The notes under the pieces: model-generated
Database searches by the model: none
What the model was told of the DNA's origin: nothing
The model's input: only the letters and a program-made list of their open reading frames with translations
Translations under genes and position numbers: made by a program
Assembly (NCBI GenBank): GCA_035457725.1
Contig: DATIBC010000071.1
Location: forward strand, 1-21,805
DNA from: DATFES01 sp035457725
GTDB lineage: Bacteria > Pseudomonadota > Alphaproteobacteria > CACIAM-22H2
DNA length: 21,805 nt
Reading direction: 5' to 3'
Shown here: positions 7,485-19,178 of the stretch, one piece after another
Layout of the letters: each line of letters starts with the position of its first letter
How positions within the stretch are numbered: position 1 is the first letter of the stretch

Positions 7485-8279
7485 ATGCGTCCATATCTCG
7501 ACCTGCTGCAGCTCATACTCGATCGCGGGACACTAAAGCGCGATCGCACCGGCGTCGGCACCAAGAGCATCTTCGGCCACCAGATGCGTTTCGATCTGGC
7601 GGCGGGGTTTCCGCTGGTGACGACGAAAAAGCTGCACGTCAAATCGATCATCCACGAGCTGCTGTGGTTTCTCGCCGGCGATACCAATGTGCGCTATCTG
7701 CAGCAAAACGGCGTCAATATCTGGAACGAATGGGCCGACGCAGACGGCGACCTCGGGCCGATCTACGGGCGCCAATGGCGGTCGTGGCCGACTCCCGACG
7801 GCGGCCATGTCGATCAAATCTCCGAGGTCATCTCGACGATCCGTCGGCACCCCGATAGCAGGCGGTTGATCGTCAGCGCCTGGAACGTCGCCGATATCGG
7901 CCAGATGAAGCTGCCGCCATGCCACTGCATGTTCCAGTTCTACGTCGCCGAGGGAAGGTTGTCGTGCCAGCTCTATCAGCGCTCGGCCGACGCGTTCCTC
8001 GGCGTGCCGTTCAATATCGCGTCATACGCGCTGCTGACCATGACGGTTGCGCAGGTGACCGGGCTCAAGCCCGGAGAATTCATCCACAGCTTCGGCGATG
8101 CGCATCTCTATCTCAATCACGTCGAGCAAGCGTTGACGCAGATCGCTCGCCAGCCGCGCTCGCTGCCGCGAATGGAGCTTGACCCGGCGATCTCCGACAT
8201 CTTCGCTTTTCGCTACGAGCATTTCCGGCTCGTCGGCTACGACCCGCATCCGCACATTGCCGCGCCGGTCGCCGTGTGA
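7485..8279 (+). CDS. thyA: Thymidylate synthase
   Basis: A 264-residue protein, the same length as the E. coli enzyme, catalysing dUMP plus methylene-tetrahydrofolate to dTMP plus dihydrofolate in the cytoplasm. The nucleophile Cys146 lies in LPPCHCMFQF. Phosphate-binding and folate-site segments are present: LKRDRTGVGTKSIFG (17-31), LYQRSADAFLGVPFNIASYA and HSFGDAHLYLNH. The C-terminal APVAV matches the flexible closing tail. The start ATG 7485 aligns with the usual N-terminus; the Shine-Dalgarno (GAGG) is distant and weak. The stop overlaps the folA start (GTGA), coupling production of dihydrofolate with its reduction. Confidence 0.98.
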   Translation: MRPYLDLLQLILDRGTLKRDRTGVGTKSIFGHQMRFDLAAGFPLVTTKKLHVKSIIHELLWFLAGDTNVRYLQQNGVNIWNEWADADGDLGPIYGRQWRSWPTPDGGHVDQISEVISTIRRHPDSRRLIVSAWNVADIGQMKLPPCHCMFQFYVAEGRLSCQLYQRSADAFLGVPFNIASYALLTMTVAQVTGLKPGEFIHSFGDAHLYLNHVEQALTQIARQPRSLPRMELDPAISDIFAFRYEHFRLVGYDPHPHIAAPVAV

Positions 8280-8785
8280 GCGCCCCAGCATCAGGGACCG
8301 GCGTCACGATCGTCGCCGCGATCGCGCGCAACCGCGTCATTGGAAGCAAGAACCGTCTGCCGTGGCGACTGCCCGACGACCTGAGTCGCTTCAGGCGGCT
8401 TACGCTCGGCAAACCCGTCATCATGGGCCGCAAGACGTTTGATTCGATCGGCCGGCCGCTGTCCGAGCGACGCAACATCGTCCTCACGCGCGCCTCCGCG
8501 TGGGCAAGTGACGGCGTCGTAGTCGCTCGTTCATTCGACGAGGCGCTTACGTTCGCCGCCGCCTGGGGCGGCGCCGGCGAAGCCATGGTGATCGGCGGCG
8601 CCGAGATCTACGCGCAGGCCCTCCCGTTGGCCCATCGCCTCGAATTGACCGAGGTCGAACTCGATCCCGAGGGTGACGCGCTATTCCCCGACTTCGACCG
8701 CGACGCCTGGCGAGAAACCTTTCGCGAGCGCCATCACGGCGCTCCGACCTTCAGCTTCGTGACACTGGAGCGCCGTGCGAGTTGA
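8276..8785 (+). CDS. folA: Dihydrofolate reductase (GTG start)
   Basis: A 169-residue enzyme that reduces dihydrofolate with NADPH, regenerating the folate consumed by ThyA. Visible family features are IVAAIARNRVIGSKNRLPWR (12-31), the catalytic acidic residue in LPDDLSRF (Asp35), GKPVIMGRKTFDSIGRPLSE with the NADPH-binding GRKT, and EAMVIGGAEIYAQAL with the GG nucleotide-binding turn. The GTG at 8276 overlaps the thyA stop by 4 nt. The first 10 residues extend beyond the core fold, and no other start is plausible before TIVAAIA. The gene converges on apbC with 21 nt between stops. Confidence 0.96.
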   Translation: MSAPASGTGVTIVAAIARNRVIGSKNRLPWRLPDDLSRFRRLTLGKPVIMGRKTFDSIGRPLSERRNIVLTRASAWASDGVVVARSFDEALTFAAAWGGAGEAMVIGGAEIYAQALPLAHRLELTEVELDPEGDALFPDFDRDAWRETFRERHHGAPTFSFVTLERRAS

Positions 8786-8806
8786 TCGGCGATCGCGCGG
8801 AGTCGA

Positions 8807-9937
<1,131 letters not shown>

Positions 9938-10138
9938 CGGGACGAATCCTTGATTGCTCAGATATTCCACCAATATAACGCTTTAGAGGGCGTCGCTTTT
10001 GGTCGCGCACGGCCGCCCAGGGTGATATAAGCCGCCGGGCACGGTTTGGAAAGCGATACACGTCCCCGATGCGGTCGGGCGAATTGGCGATCTCGGGCGG
10101 CGGCGCGCGATCGCGAGCGAGGGAGGTTCAAGCAAGCA

Positions 10139-11299
10139 ATGCCGTGGAACCAAGGCGGGGGCGGCGGTCCCTGGGGCGGAGGTGGCGGCGGTGGCGGACA
10201 AGGTCCGTGGGGACGACCGCCGGGCGGCGGCGGGTTCGGTCCCCAGCCGCCCAACATCGAGGATCTGATCAAACGCAGCCAGGAACGCATGCGTCGCATC
10301 ATGCCGGGCGGGTTCGGCTCGGGCCGCGGCGTCGCGCTGATCGTGCTCGTCGCTGTGGTGTTCTGGTTGTTGTCGGGTTTTTATCGCGTGCAGCCGGACG
10401 AGCAAGGCGTCGTGTTGCGTTTCGGCGAGTGGATCAAGACCACGCCGCCAGGATTGAATTATCGCCTGCCGGCGCCGATCGATTCCGTCTTGACGCCCAA
10501 GGTGACGCGCGTCAACAGCCTCGATATCGGGTTTCGCGCCGCGACCGATGGCCGCGGCGGCCGCTTACGCTCGGTGCCGGAGGAGGGACTGATACTGACC
10601 GGCGACGAAAACATCATCGAGGTGCAATACACGGTATTCTGGTTGATCAAGGACGCCGGGATGTTCCTGTTCAACATCGCCTCGCCCGAGTTGACGGTGA
10701 AGGCGGCGGCCGAGAGCGCGATGCGTGACATCGTCGGCCAGACACCTTCGCAGCTCGTGCTTGCCGAGGGCCGCGCGGCGGTCGAACGCCAGACGCAGGC
10801 ACTGCTGCAGCGGATCCTCGATGAGTACGGCGCCGGCATCGCCATCACGCAAGTCCAGCTCCGCGCAGTGGAGCCCCCCGACAAGGTGATCGACGCGTTT
10901 CGCGACGTGCAGCGCGCCAAGGCCGATCGCGAGCGAGCGCGCAACGAGGCCGAGGCCTATCGCAACGACATCGTCCCGCGGGCGCGCGGCGAGGGGCAGC
11001 GACTGATCCAGGAGGCCGATGCATATCGCCAGCAGGTGATCGCCCAAGCCCAAGGCGAAGCGCAACGGTTCGTCTCGGTTTACAACGCTTACAAACTGGC
11101 CGAGGACGTGACCAAGCAGCGCCTCTATCTGGAGACAATGGAGCAAATTCTGCGCGGAACCAACAAAGTGATCATCGACAACGCGGCGACTAGCGCGCAG
11201 GGCGTGGTGCCCTACCTGCCGCTGCCCGAGATCCAGCAGCGACGCGGCGGCGGGCAGCCCGCTCCGGCCGCCGGCCAGCCGACGGGAGCGCGGCAATGA
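10139..11299 (+). CDS. hflK: HflK, FtsH protease modulator (SPFH/prohibitin family)
   Basis: A 386-residue inner-membrane protein. Residues 1-38 are a Gly/Pro/Trp-rich cytoplasmic tail (runs of Gly at 6-10, 13-20 and 29-32). A single transmembrane helix spans about 63-82 (GRGVALIVLVAVVFWLLSGF). The SPFH domain follows (QPDEQGVVLRFGEW, GLNYRLPAPID) and then a long coiled coil rich in Ala/Glu/Arg (about 260-330). HflK assembles with HflC into a large periplasmic cage around FtsH and modulates its degradation of membrane proteins. ATG 10139 is chosen with GGGAGG about 12 nt upstream; upstream in-frame residues lack homology. It overlaps hflC by 4 nt (ATGA). Confidence 0.96.
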   Translation: MPWNQGGGGGPWGGGGGGGGQGPWGRPPGGGGFGPQPPNIEDLIKRSQERMRRIMPGGFGSGRGVALIVLVAVVFWLLSGFYRVQPDEQGVVLRFGEWIKTTPPGLNYRLPAPIDSVLTPKVTRVNSLDIGFRAATDGRGGRLRSVPEEGLILTGDENIIEVQYTVFWLIKDAGMFLFNIASPELTVKAAAESAMRDIVGQTPSQLVLAEGRAAVERQTQALLQRILDEYGAGIAITQVQLRAVEPPDKVIDAFRDVQRAKADRERARNEAEAYRNDIVPRARGEGQRLIQEADAYRQQVIAQAQGEAQRFVSVYNAYKLAEDVTKQRLYLETMEQILRGTNKVIIDNAATSAQGVVPYLPLPEIQQRRGGGQPAPAAGQPTGARQ

Positions 11300-12204
11300 T
11301 GAACCGAAATCTCATGATGGCGATCCTGATCGTCCTCGGCGGCGCATTGTTCGTAATCTGGAACGCGCTGTTCGTCGTCGATCAACGCCAACAGGCGTTG
11401 GTCCTGCAGCTCGGCGATCCGGTGCGGATCGTTCGCGAACCGGGCCTCAAGATCAAGATCCCGTTCGTCCAACAAGTCAGCTATTACGACCGCCGCCTGC
11501 TCGATTTCGACGCCGACGCGCAGGAAGTGATCATGGCCGACCAGAAGCGTCTCGTGGTCGACGCCTTTGCGCGCTACCGCATCGTCGACCCGCTGCGTTT
11601 CTACCAGACCGTGGGCACCGAGGCGAACATGCGCAACCGTCTTTCGGCGATCGTTGTCGCCAGCATGCGCAATGTGCTCGGCTCGGTTCCCTTCTCGGAG
11701 GTTCTGACCTCGCGCCGCTCCGCGCTGATGCGCCAGATCAGCGACCTGGTGGTCGCCGAATCCAATTCGTTCGGCGTCGAGGTGATCGACGTGCGCATCA
11801 TGCGCGCCGATCTCCACCCCGACAACAGCCCGGCGATCTTCGCCCGCATGCAGACCGAACGCCAGCGTGAGGCCAACCAAGAGCGCGCCGAGGGCGCCGA
11901 GTTGGGCCAGCGAATCCGCGCCGAAGCGGAACGCGACCGGACGGTCATCCTCGCCGACGCGCAACGGCAGGCGCAGATATTGCGCGGCGTCGGCGACGCC
12001 GAGGCGACCGCGATTTTCGCTGACGCCTTCAATCGCGACCCGCAGTTTTACGGGTTCTATCGTTCTCTCGAGGCCTATCGCAAAGCGCTCGGCGACGGTC
12101 AGGCGACCATGGTGCTTTCTCCAGACAGCGACTTCTTCCGCTATTTCCGTGAGTTGCAAGGCACGCCAAGCGGCGATGGGCGGCCGGGCGCTGCGGGAAA
12201 ATAG
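11296..12204 (+). CDS. hflC: HflC, FtsH protease modulator (SPFH/prohibitin family)
   Basis: A 302-residue partner of HflK. An N-terminal transmembrane helix spans about residues 7-26 (MMAILIVLGGALFVIWNALF). The SPFH domain follows with VVDQRQQALVLQLGDPVRIV (27-46), EPGLKIKIPFVQQVSYYDRR, and the FGVEVIDVRIMRADL segment. A coiled coil of RMQTERQREANQERAEGAEL type comes next, then the C-terminal YRSLEAYRKAL and LSPDSDFFRYF. The start overlaps the hflK stop, consistent with equimolar synthesis. The downstream Do protease gene follows after about 256 bp with its own leader, so it may be read from the hfl promoter or its own. Confidence 0.97.
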   Translation: MMNRNLMMAILIVLGGALFVIWNALFVVDQRQQALVLQLGDPVRIVREPGLKIKIPFVQQVSYYDRRLLDFDADAQEVIMADQKRLVVDAFARYRIVDPLRFYQTVGTEANMRNRLSAIVVASMRNVLGSVPFSEVLTSRRSALMRQISDLVVAESNSFGVEVIDVRIMRADLHPDNSPAIFARMQTERQREANQERAEGAELGQRIRAEAERDRTVILADAQRQAQILRGVGDAEATAIFADAFNRDPQFYGFYRSLEAYRKALGDGQATMVLSPDSDFFRYFRELQGTPSGDGRPGAAGK

Positions 12205-12460
12205 GCGAGTACGTTCTCGAGTTGCGTTTGCGCGCTCGAGTTCGCGCGAGAGGCCGCGCTGACACTCGCCAGTTCGCGTCGCGCCGAAAAATATGGAATC
12301 ATTGTGGCGTCAGTCGGCCTGTGCTTGAAGGCACTGCGATCGCCGCCTAAATCGAACCACACTTTTGGAAGATCGTGCGTCGTCGCGGATCGATGCTCTA
12401 GGAAACAATTCCGTTGTTCGGCACGGCCGGACGACAAGAACAAGAAGAGGAGACTCGAAG

Positions 12461-14035
12461 GTGAATTCTTCCTGCGAACGTTTGGCGGCGCGTCCGCTGC
12501 TGGGGCGCGCGGCCCTTGTCGTGCGTCGCGGCCTGCTCGCCGCGGCCGTTGCGGCGGTAATCGTCGGCCCATCGGCGGCCCCGGAGTTGGCGCTCGCGCA
12601 AGGCCGCGGCAATCCGCCGGCGCAAGGTTTCGCCGATCTGGCCGAGCGGCTGTTGCCCGCGGTGGTCAACATTTCGACCACGCAGACCGTACGCCAGGAT
12701 CGCAATCAGCAGCAGGGACCGCAGCAGGGTCCGCAGGGCGAGCGGCGCCGCGGCCCCGAAGTTCCGCAATTTCCGCCCGGTTCGCCGTTCGAGGAGTTCT
12801 TCCGCGAATTCTTCGACCGCCAAGGACGACCCGACGCGCCGCCGCGGCGCACGCAATCGCTCGGCTCCGGTTTCGTCATCGATTCGACGGGATATGTGGT
12901 GACGAACAACCACGTCATCGCTGAGGCCGACGAAATCAAGGTGATCCTGCACGACGACACGCAACTCGCCGCCAAGGTGATCGGGCGCGACCCCAAGACC
13001 GACCTCGCTGTGCTCAAGGTCGAGCCGAGCAAGCCGCTGACGGCGGTCAAGTTCGGCAACTCCGATCAAACCCGCGTCGGCGACTGGGTGGTCGCCATCG
13101 GCAACCCGTTCGGCCTCGGCGGCACGGTCACGGCGGGCATCGTCTCGGCGCGCGCGCGCGACATCAACGCCGGACCCTATGACGACTTCATCCAAACCGA
13201 CGCCTCGATCAATCGCGGCAATTCAGGCGGCCCGATGTTCAACCTCGCCGGCGAAGTCATCGGCATCAACACCGCCATCTATTCGCCTTCGGGCGGCAGC
13301 GTCGGCATCGGCTTCGCCATTCCGGCGAATCTCGCCAAGCCGGTGATCGACCAGCTCCGCGTCAGCGGCAAGGTCCGGCGCGGCTGGCTCGGCGTGCAAA
13401 TTCAGAGCGTCACCGACGAAATCGCCGAGAGCCTCGGCCTCAGCAAGGCGCGCGGCGCGTTGGTGGCGCGGGTGACCGAAAATAGCCCGGCCGCCAAAGG
13501 CAAGATCGAGTCGGGCGACGTGATCTTGAAATTCGACGGCAAGGACGTGACGGAGATGCGGCGCCTGCCGCGCTACGTCGCCGAGACGCCGGTCGATAGG
13601 ACGGTCAAGGTCGAGGTGCACCGCAAGGGCAAGAGCGTGATGCTTGACGTGACCATCGGCGAGCTCGACGAAAGCGAACAGGTCGCCGCGGCGCCGCGCG
13701 GCGGGCAACGCGGCCAGTCGAACACCGGCCCAACCGTCGATGCGCTCGGCATGTCGCTTTCGGCCATCACGCCCGAGTTGCGCGAACGCTTCGAGGTCGC
13801 CGAGAAGACCAAGGGCGTGCTGATCACCAAGGTGGCGGAGGGCACGCCGGCTGCCGAGCGCGGCCTGCGGCCGGGCGACGTCATCGTCGAGATCGACCAG
13901 GAAGAGGTGACGTCACCCGCGCAAGTCGCCCAGAAGGTCAAGGACGCGCGCGCCGCCGGCAAGAAGAAGAGCATCCTGGTGATGATCGAGCGGCAAGGCG
14001 AGCAGCGTTTCGTTGGGCTGTCGCTCGGCAGCTGA
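12461..14035 (+). CDS. degP: Do-family (DegP/DegQ/MucD-like) periplasmic serine endoprotease
   Basis: A 524-residue exported protease-chaperone. The N-terminus has a long basic region and hydrophobic core (LLAAAVAAVIVGP, residues 25-37) with likely cleavage near ALA-Q (45-47). The trypsin-like domain carries the triad His151 (TNNHVIAEAD), Asp181 (DPKTDLAVLK) and Ser255 (NRGNSGGPMF). Two PDZ domains follow, at about 300-390 (RRGWLGVQIQSV, GDVILKFDGKDV) and 430-520 (KGVLITKVAEGTPAAERGL, GDVIVEID). A Gln-rich insertion (QQQGPQQGPQGE, about 83-94) sits in the LA-loop region. The GTG 12461 start follows AGAGGAGA by about 9 nt; the longer in-frame ATG at 12365 has no ribosome site and would bury the signal peptide. 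The hflKC-Do arrangement is common in alphaproteobacteria. Confidence 0.94.
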   Translation: MNSSCERLAARPLLGRAALVVRRGLLAAAVAAVIVGPSAAPELALAQGRGNPPAQGFADLAERLLPAVVNISTTQTVRQDRNQQQGPQQGPQGERRRGPEVPQFPPGSPFEEFFREFFDRQGRPDAPPRRTQSLGSGFVIDSTGYVVTNNHVIAEADEIKVILHDDTQLAAKVIGRDPKTDLAVLKVEPSKPLTAVKFGNSDQTRVGDWVVAIGNPFGLGGTVTAGIVSARARDINAGPYDDFIQTDASINRGNSGGPMFNLAGEVIGINTAIYSPSGGSVGIGFAIPANLAKPVIDQLRVSGKVRRGWLGVQIQSVTDEIAESLGLSKARGALVARVTENSPAAKGKIESGDVILKFDGKDVTEMRRLPRYVAETPVDRTVKVEVHRKGKSVMLDVTIGELDESEQVAAAPRGGQRGQSNTGPTVDALGMSLSAITPELRERFEVAEKTKGVLITKVAEGTPAAERGLRPGDVIVEIDQEEVTSPAQVAQKVKDARAAGKKKSILVMIERQGEQRFVGLSLGS

Positions 14036-14062
14036 ACCGCGTTCTGGCCGTGAAGTGAACAA

Positions 14063-14086
14063 GGGGCGGGTCCGACGATCCGCCCC
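14063..14086. terminator. Bidirectional terminator between degP and ubiX
   Basis: GGGGCGG (14063-14069) pairs with CCGCCCC (14080-14086) over 7 GC pairs around a 10-nt loop, in the gap between convergent stop codons. The flanks are AACAA on the left and CATTCATTT on the right, so T-runs are weak in both directions. It lies only 3 bases from the ubiX stop. Confidence 0.6.
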
Positions 14087-14089
14087 CAT

Positions 14090-14707
14090 TCATTTCGCGC
14101 CGCGCCGCGCCGTCCGACGCGGCTTGGGCGCGCGCGGCCCGGTTTCGCCCCACCGCTTCACCAGGTCCGATTCAATATCGAACAGATCGAGCGCCCGGCC
14201 GACGGTGTGATCGACGATGTCATCGACGGTTCTGGGCGATTGGTAGAACGCCGGCACCGGCGGCAGGATCACCGCCCCCGCCTCGGCGGCCTGCGTCATC
14301 GCGCGGAGATGGCGCACATCGAGCGGCGCTTCGCGTACGAGCAGAACCAGGCGCCGTCGTTCCTTGAGCACGACGTCGGCGGCGCGAGTGAGAAGACTGG
14401 TGGTGTTGCCGTAGGCGATCTCGGCAAGCGAGCGGATCGAGCATGGCGCGACGATCATACCGAGCGTCTTGAACGAACCGGACGAAATGCTGGCGCCGAC
14501 GTCTTCGGGCTTGTGGACGACGGTGGCGATGGCCTCGACGTCGCGGACTTTCAAATCCGTTTCATACGCCAACGTCATTTCCGCGGCGCGCGACAAGACG
14601 AGGTGCGTCTCGATGCCGGCGCGGCGCAGCGCTTGCAGCGCGCGCACGCCGTAGACGACGCCCGAAGCGCCGCTGATCCCGACGATGATGCGCCGTACTC
14701 TCGGCAT
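14090..14707 (-). CDS. ubiX: UbiX flavin prenyltransferase
   Basis: A 205-residue flavoprotein that attaches a dimethylallyl group to FMN, making the prenylated FMN cofactor of UbiD-type decarboxylases used in ubiquinone synthesis. Motifs are RRIIVGISGASGVVYGVRAL (5-24, flavin-binding loop), the APCSIRSLAEIAYGNTTSLL segment, KERRRLVLLVREAPLD, and LPPVPAFYQSPRTVDDIVDH near the end. The ATG at 14707 is chosen because AGGAGA lies just upstream; an in-frame start at 14755 would add 16 unrelated residues. The C-terminus is a basic tail (RAPKPRRTARRGAK). No ubiD gene is in the window. Confidence 0.95.
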   Translation of the reverse strand: MPRVRRIIVGISGASGVVYGVRALQALRRAGIETHLVLSRAAEMTLAYETDLKVRDVEAIATVVHKPEDVGASISSGSFKTLGMIVAPCSIRSLAEIAYGNTTSLLTRAADVVLKERRRLVLLVREAPLDVRHLRAMTQAAEAGAVILPPVPAFYQSPRTVDDIVDHTVGRALDLFDIESDLVKRWGETGPRAPKPRRTARRGAK

Positions 14708-14763
14708 GCCTTCTCCTGATACCGTCGTGGAGTAGAACATTCGACGGCGGACCAAGGCAACGC

Positions 14764-15660
14764 CTAGCTCGCGAATTCGTCCGCGCTGTAGCCCTGGACG
14801 TATAACAGTGCCGTCAGGTCGCCATGATCGATGCGGATCGGCGCCGCCGCCGCCACCGCCGGTTTCGCCCGAAAGGCGATGCCCAATCCCGCGGCGGACA
14901 ACATCGGCACATCGTTCGCGCCGTCGCCGACCGCCAAGCTGGCGCTGGCGTCGAGCCGCATTTGCTCGGTCAGCCTACGCAAGGTCGCCAATTTGGCGTC
15001 GCGGCCCAAGATGGGCCCGCGCGGCCGTCCGGTCAGCTTTCCATCGACGATCTCGATCTCGTTGCCGTGTTCTTCGTCGGCGCCGAGAAGGGTTTGCACA
15101 TGCCGGGTGAAGGTGCGAAGGCCGCCCGACACAATGGCGACGCGCGCGCCATGCGCGCGCATCGTCCTGACCAAGGTCGTCGCGCCGGAAACGACGCGGA
15201 TCCGCGCTTTCGCTTCATCGAGCCAACGCGCCGGCGCGCCGCGCAGCATGGCGATGCGTTCGCGAAACGACGCTTCGAAATCGAGTTCGCCGTTCATGGT
15301 GCGGCGCGTAATCGCAGCGACTTGATCGCCGATGCCCGCCTTGGCGGCGAGCTCGTCGAGCATTTCGTTCTCGATAAGCGTCGATTCCATGTCGGCGACA
15401 AGCAACGTCTTGCGCCGCCCGATCGCCACCGAAGCCGCGATGTCGACTGGCGCCCCGCCCAGCGCTCGCCGGGCTATGTCTGCCACCGCCGCGCGCGAGC
15501 CCTGCGGCAAAGCGATATCGCAAGCGATCCTTGGCGCGAGCCAGCGCGCCGGCGATGGCGCCCCGCCTTCGGCCGCCAACGCCTCACGCACGCGCGCGAC
15601 GATGCTATCTTCGAGCGCGGCCGTCGCCGGATCGGCGGTCAACGTCAATACAAGGCTCAT
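14764..15660 (-). CDS. serB: Phosphoserine phosphatase with Glu in HAD motif I
   Basis: A 298-residue HAD-family enzyme for the last step of serine synthesis. An N-terminal ACT-like region (1-80) precedes the HAD core. Motif I is ADMESTLIENEMLDELA (nucleophile Asp90; Glu92 where Asp is usual). The cap region holds TMNGELDFEASFRERIAMLRG, motif II VAIVSGGLRTFT and motif IV AVGDGANDVPMLSAAGLGIAF. The rest of the core agrees with SerB. ATG 15660 is chosen because the protein then begins like other SerB proteins; the longer frame runs back through the divergent miaA gene. The Shine-Dalgarno is weak. Only 31 bp separate serB and miaA starts, so their promoters overlap. Confidence 0.93.
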   Translation of the reverse strand: MSLVLTLTADPATAALEDSIVARVREALAAEGGAPSPARWLAPRIACDIALPQGSRAAVADIARRALGGAPVDIAASVAIGRRKTLLVADMESTLIENEMLDELAAKAGIGDQVAAITRRTMNGELDFEASFRERIAMLRGAPARWLDEAKARIRVVSGATTLVRTMRAHGARVAIVSGGLRTFTRHVQTLLGADEEHGNEIEIVDGKLTGRPRGPILGRDAKLATLRRLTEQMRLDASASLAVGDGANDVPMLSAAGLGIAFRAKPAVAAAAPIRIDHGDLTALLYVQGYSADEFAS

Positions 15661-15691
15661 CGCAAGCTCGTGAAACGCCAGGGGGGCGACT

Positions 15692-16666
15692 ATGGAAACC
15701 CCGCTTGATCTTGGCAAGGACGGTCGACCATCCGTCATCGTGGTCGCCGGGCCGACGGCGAGCGGAAAATCGGCGCTGGCGACGATATTGGCCGAACGCC
15801 TGAATGGCGTGGTGATCAATGCCGACGCCATGCAGGTCTATCGCGAACTTCCGATCCTGACCGCGGCGCCGACCCCGTCCGACCGCCTTCGTGCTCCGCA
15901 TCGTCTCTATGGCGTTATGTCAGCGGCGGAGCGATGCACCGTGGGGCGCTGGCGAGAGTCGGCGCTCGCCGAGATCGGCGCTGCGCATGGTCAACGTCGC
16001 CTGCCAATCGTCGTCGGCGGCACTGGCATGTATATCAAGGCGCTGCAGGATGGCCTGGCAGCGGTGCCGCCGATCCCGCAAGCCATCCGGAAGAAGGCTC
16101 ACGAGCGTCTCGCGGTGGTCGGGGCCGCAGGCATGCATGCCGAACTTGCGTTCCTCGATCCGACGATGGCAGCGCGCCTGTCGCCCGGCGATTCGCAACG
16201 TGTGCTTCGCGCCTGGCAGGTACGGCTAGCCACCGGTCGCTCGCTCGCCGACTTTCAACGGGCGATACCGCCTGATCCGGTCGCGCGATTCATCACGCTG
16301 CTGCTCCTGCCGCCACGCGAAACGATTCACGCGGCGATCGCTAGGCGGTGCCAAGCGATGATGGCAAACGGCGCGCTCGACGAAGTACGCCGCCTGATCG
16401 AGCTCAATCTCGATCCGACGCTCCCAGCTCTGAAGGCAGTTGGCGTGCGCGAACTTGGCCGCCACCTGCGAGGTGAGACAACGTCTGCCGAAGCGCTGGC
16501 GGCCTTCGTCCAAGCCACCCAGCAATATGCCAAGCGACAGGTCACCTGGTTTCGCCACCAGTACGTGCCGGTCCATACCTGGCATGCGCAATATTCGGAA
16601 AGTCTAGACACCGAAATGTTTCCAATAATTAGAAAACTAATTGACGCAGTGCCGCAAAGCGTCTAG
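15692..16666 (+). CDS. miaA: tRNA dimethylallyltransferase
   Basis: A 324-residue enzyme that adds the dimethylallyl group to N6 of A37 in tRNAs reading codons that begin with U. It has the P-loop GPTASGKS (20-27), INADAMQVYRELPILTAAPT (a DSxQVYR-type substrate motif with Ala for Ser), GGTGMYIKALQDGL, SQRVLRAWQV, and the C-terminal QATQQYAKRQVTWFRHQ. The ATG at 15692 follows a GGGGGG-containing purine stretch by 6 nt. Length is typical. Its 3' end contains the likely ilvB promoter. Confidence 0.96.
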   Translation: METPLDLGKDGRPSVIVVAGPTASGKSALATILAERLNGVVINADAMQVYRELPILTAAPTPSDRLRAPHRLYGVMSAAERCTVGRWRESALAEIGAAHGQRRLPIVVGGTGMYIKALQDGLAAVPPIPQAIRKKAHERLAVVGAAGMHAELAFLDPTMAARLSPGDSQRVLRAWQVRLATGRSLADFQRAIPPDPVARFITLLLLPPRETIHAAIARRCQAMMANGALDEVRRLIELNLDPTLPALKAVGVRELGRHLRGETTSAEALAAFVQATQQYAKRQVTWFRHQYVPVHTWHAQYSESLDTEMFPIIRKLIDAVPQSV

Positions 16667-16669
16667 GTT
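16641..16669 (+). promoter_or_regulatory. Candidate sigma-70 promoter of ilvB-ilvN-ilvC
   Basis: TTGACG (16641-16646), a 17-nt spacer and TAGGTT (16664-16669) lie at the end of miaA in an unusually AT-rich stretch. The -35 matches five of six consensus bases; the -10 matches three. Transcription would start about 60 nt before the ilvB ATG. I see no leader peptide rich in Val, Leu or Ile codons in that leader, so classic attenuation is not supported. Confidence 0.4.
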
Positions 16670-16736
16670 ACGCGCCCTTGCCTTACCAGACGGCCGAAAA
16701 GTGCTGATATTTCACAGTGTTGTTGAGGATTTACGA

Positions 16737-18533
<1,797 letters not shown>

Positions 18534-18624
18534 GGGCGACGCCGCGCTCAAGCGGGCTTGATCGCCCCTCGAGCCGTTGGCGCCCGAGCATGAAGGTCGT
18601 CAACCCAACATCGAAAAGTGTGAC

Positions 18625-19131
18625 GTGTCCGCTCCCATCGAACGCCATACCATCGCAGTGCTGGTCGACAACGAGCCGGGAATTCTCGCGCGCGTCGTCG
18701 GCTTGTTTTCGGGCCGCGGCTACAACATCGAGAGCCTGACGGTCGCCGAGACCGATCGCATCAACAAGCTGTCGCGCATCACGGTCGTCACCTCGGGCAC
18801 GCCGATGGTGATCGAGCAGATCAAGGCCCAGCTCGATCGCTTGGTTCCGGTCCACAAGGTGTCCGATCTGACCATGGTCGGGCCGCATCTCGAACGCGAA
18901 CTGGCCCTGGTCAAGGTGGTTGGCGCCGGCGACAAGCGCGTCGAGTCGCTACGCATCGCCGATATTTTCCGCGCCAAGGCGATCGATTCTTCGATCGAAT
19001 CCTTCGTCTTCGAGATCACCGGCTCGACCGAGAAAATCGAGGCGTTCATCCAATTGATGGAGCCGCTCGGATTGGTCGAGGTATCTCGCACCGGCGTCGT
19101 CGCCATTGCGCGCGGCGGCAAGCCGCTGTAA
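18625..19131 (+). CDS. ilvN: Acetolactate synthase, small regulatory subunit
   Basis: A 168-residue ACT-domain subunit that activates IlvB and confers valine feedback inhibition. ERHTIAVLVDNEPGILARVV then GLFSGRGYNIESLTVAETD form the N-terminal ACT domain (about 6-80). The second half has LVKVVGAGDKRVESLRIADI and FVFEITGSTEKIEAFIQLME. I choose GTG 18625, which gives the usual N-terminus (V-S-A-P-I-E-R-H-T); the longer frame starting TTG 18577 adds 16 residues without a ribosome site. The Shine-Dalgarno for 18625 is also weak (GAAAAG), so the start is less certain than the gene. Confidence 0.94.
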   Translation: MSAPIERHTIAVLVDNEPGILARVVGLFSGRGYNIESLTVAETDRINKLSRITVVTSGTPMVIEQIKAQLDRLVPVHKVSDLTMVGPHLERELALVKVVGAGDKRVESLRIADIFRAKAIDSSIESFVFEITGSTEKIEAFIQLMEPLGLVEVSRTGVVAIARGGKPL

Positions 19132-19178
19132 GCCGCCGCCTCGACGGCCGATTTTCGTCAAACCAAGGGAAAGCAGCC

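Noticed and set aside
9938..10138. Antisense and extended frames across the apbC-hflK divergent region
   Set aside because: They are shadows of the GC-rich hflK 5' end or extensions without ribosome sites; the region is better read as a shared promoter region.
12205..12460. Gap between hflC and the Do protease, with a repeated CTCGAGTT and a GGAAACAATTCC element
   Set aside because: The GGAAAC box has no correctly spaced ECF-type -10 element and the repeat is short; no gene or RNA supported.
12365..12460. In-frame ATG extension of the Do protease
   Set aside because: No ribosome binding site, and it would place 32 polar residues ahead of the signal peptide; GTG 12461 has AGAGGAGA upstream.
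16670..16736. Leader-peptide attenuator or riboswitch before ilvB
   Set aside because: No short frame rich in Val, Leu or Ile codons and no terminator/antiterminator hairpin pair is visible.
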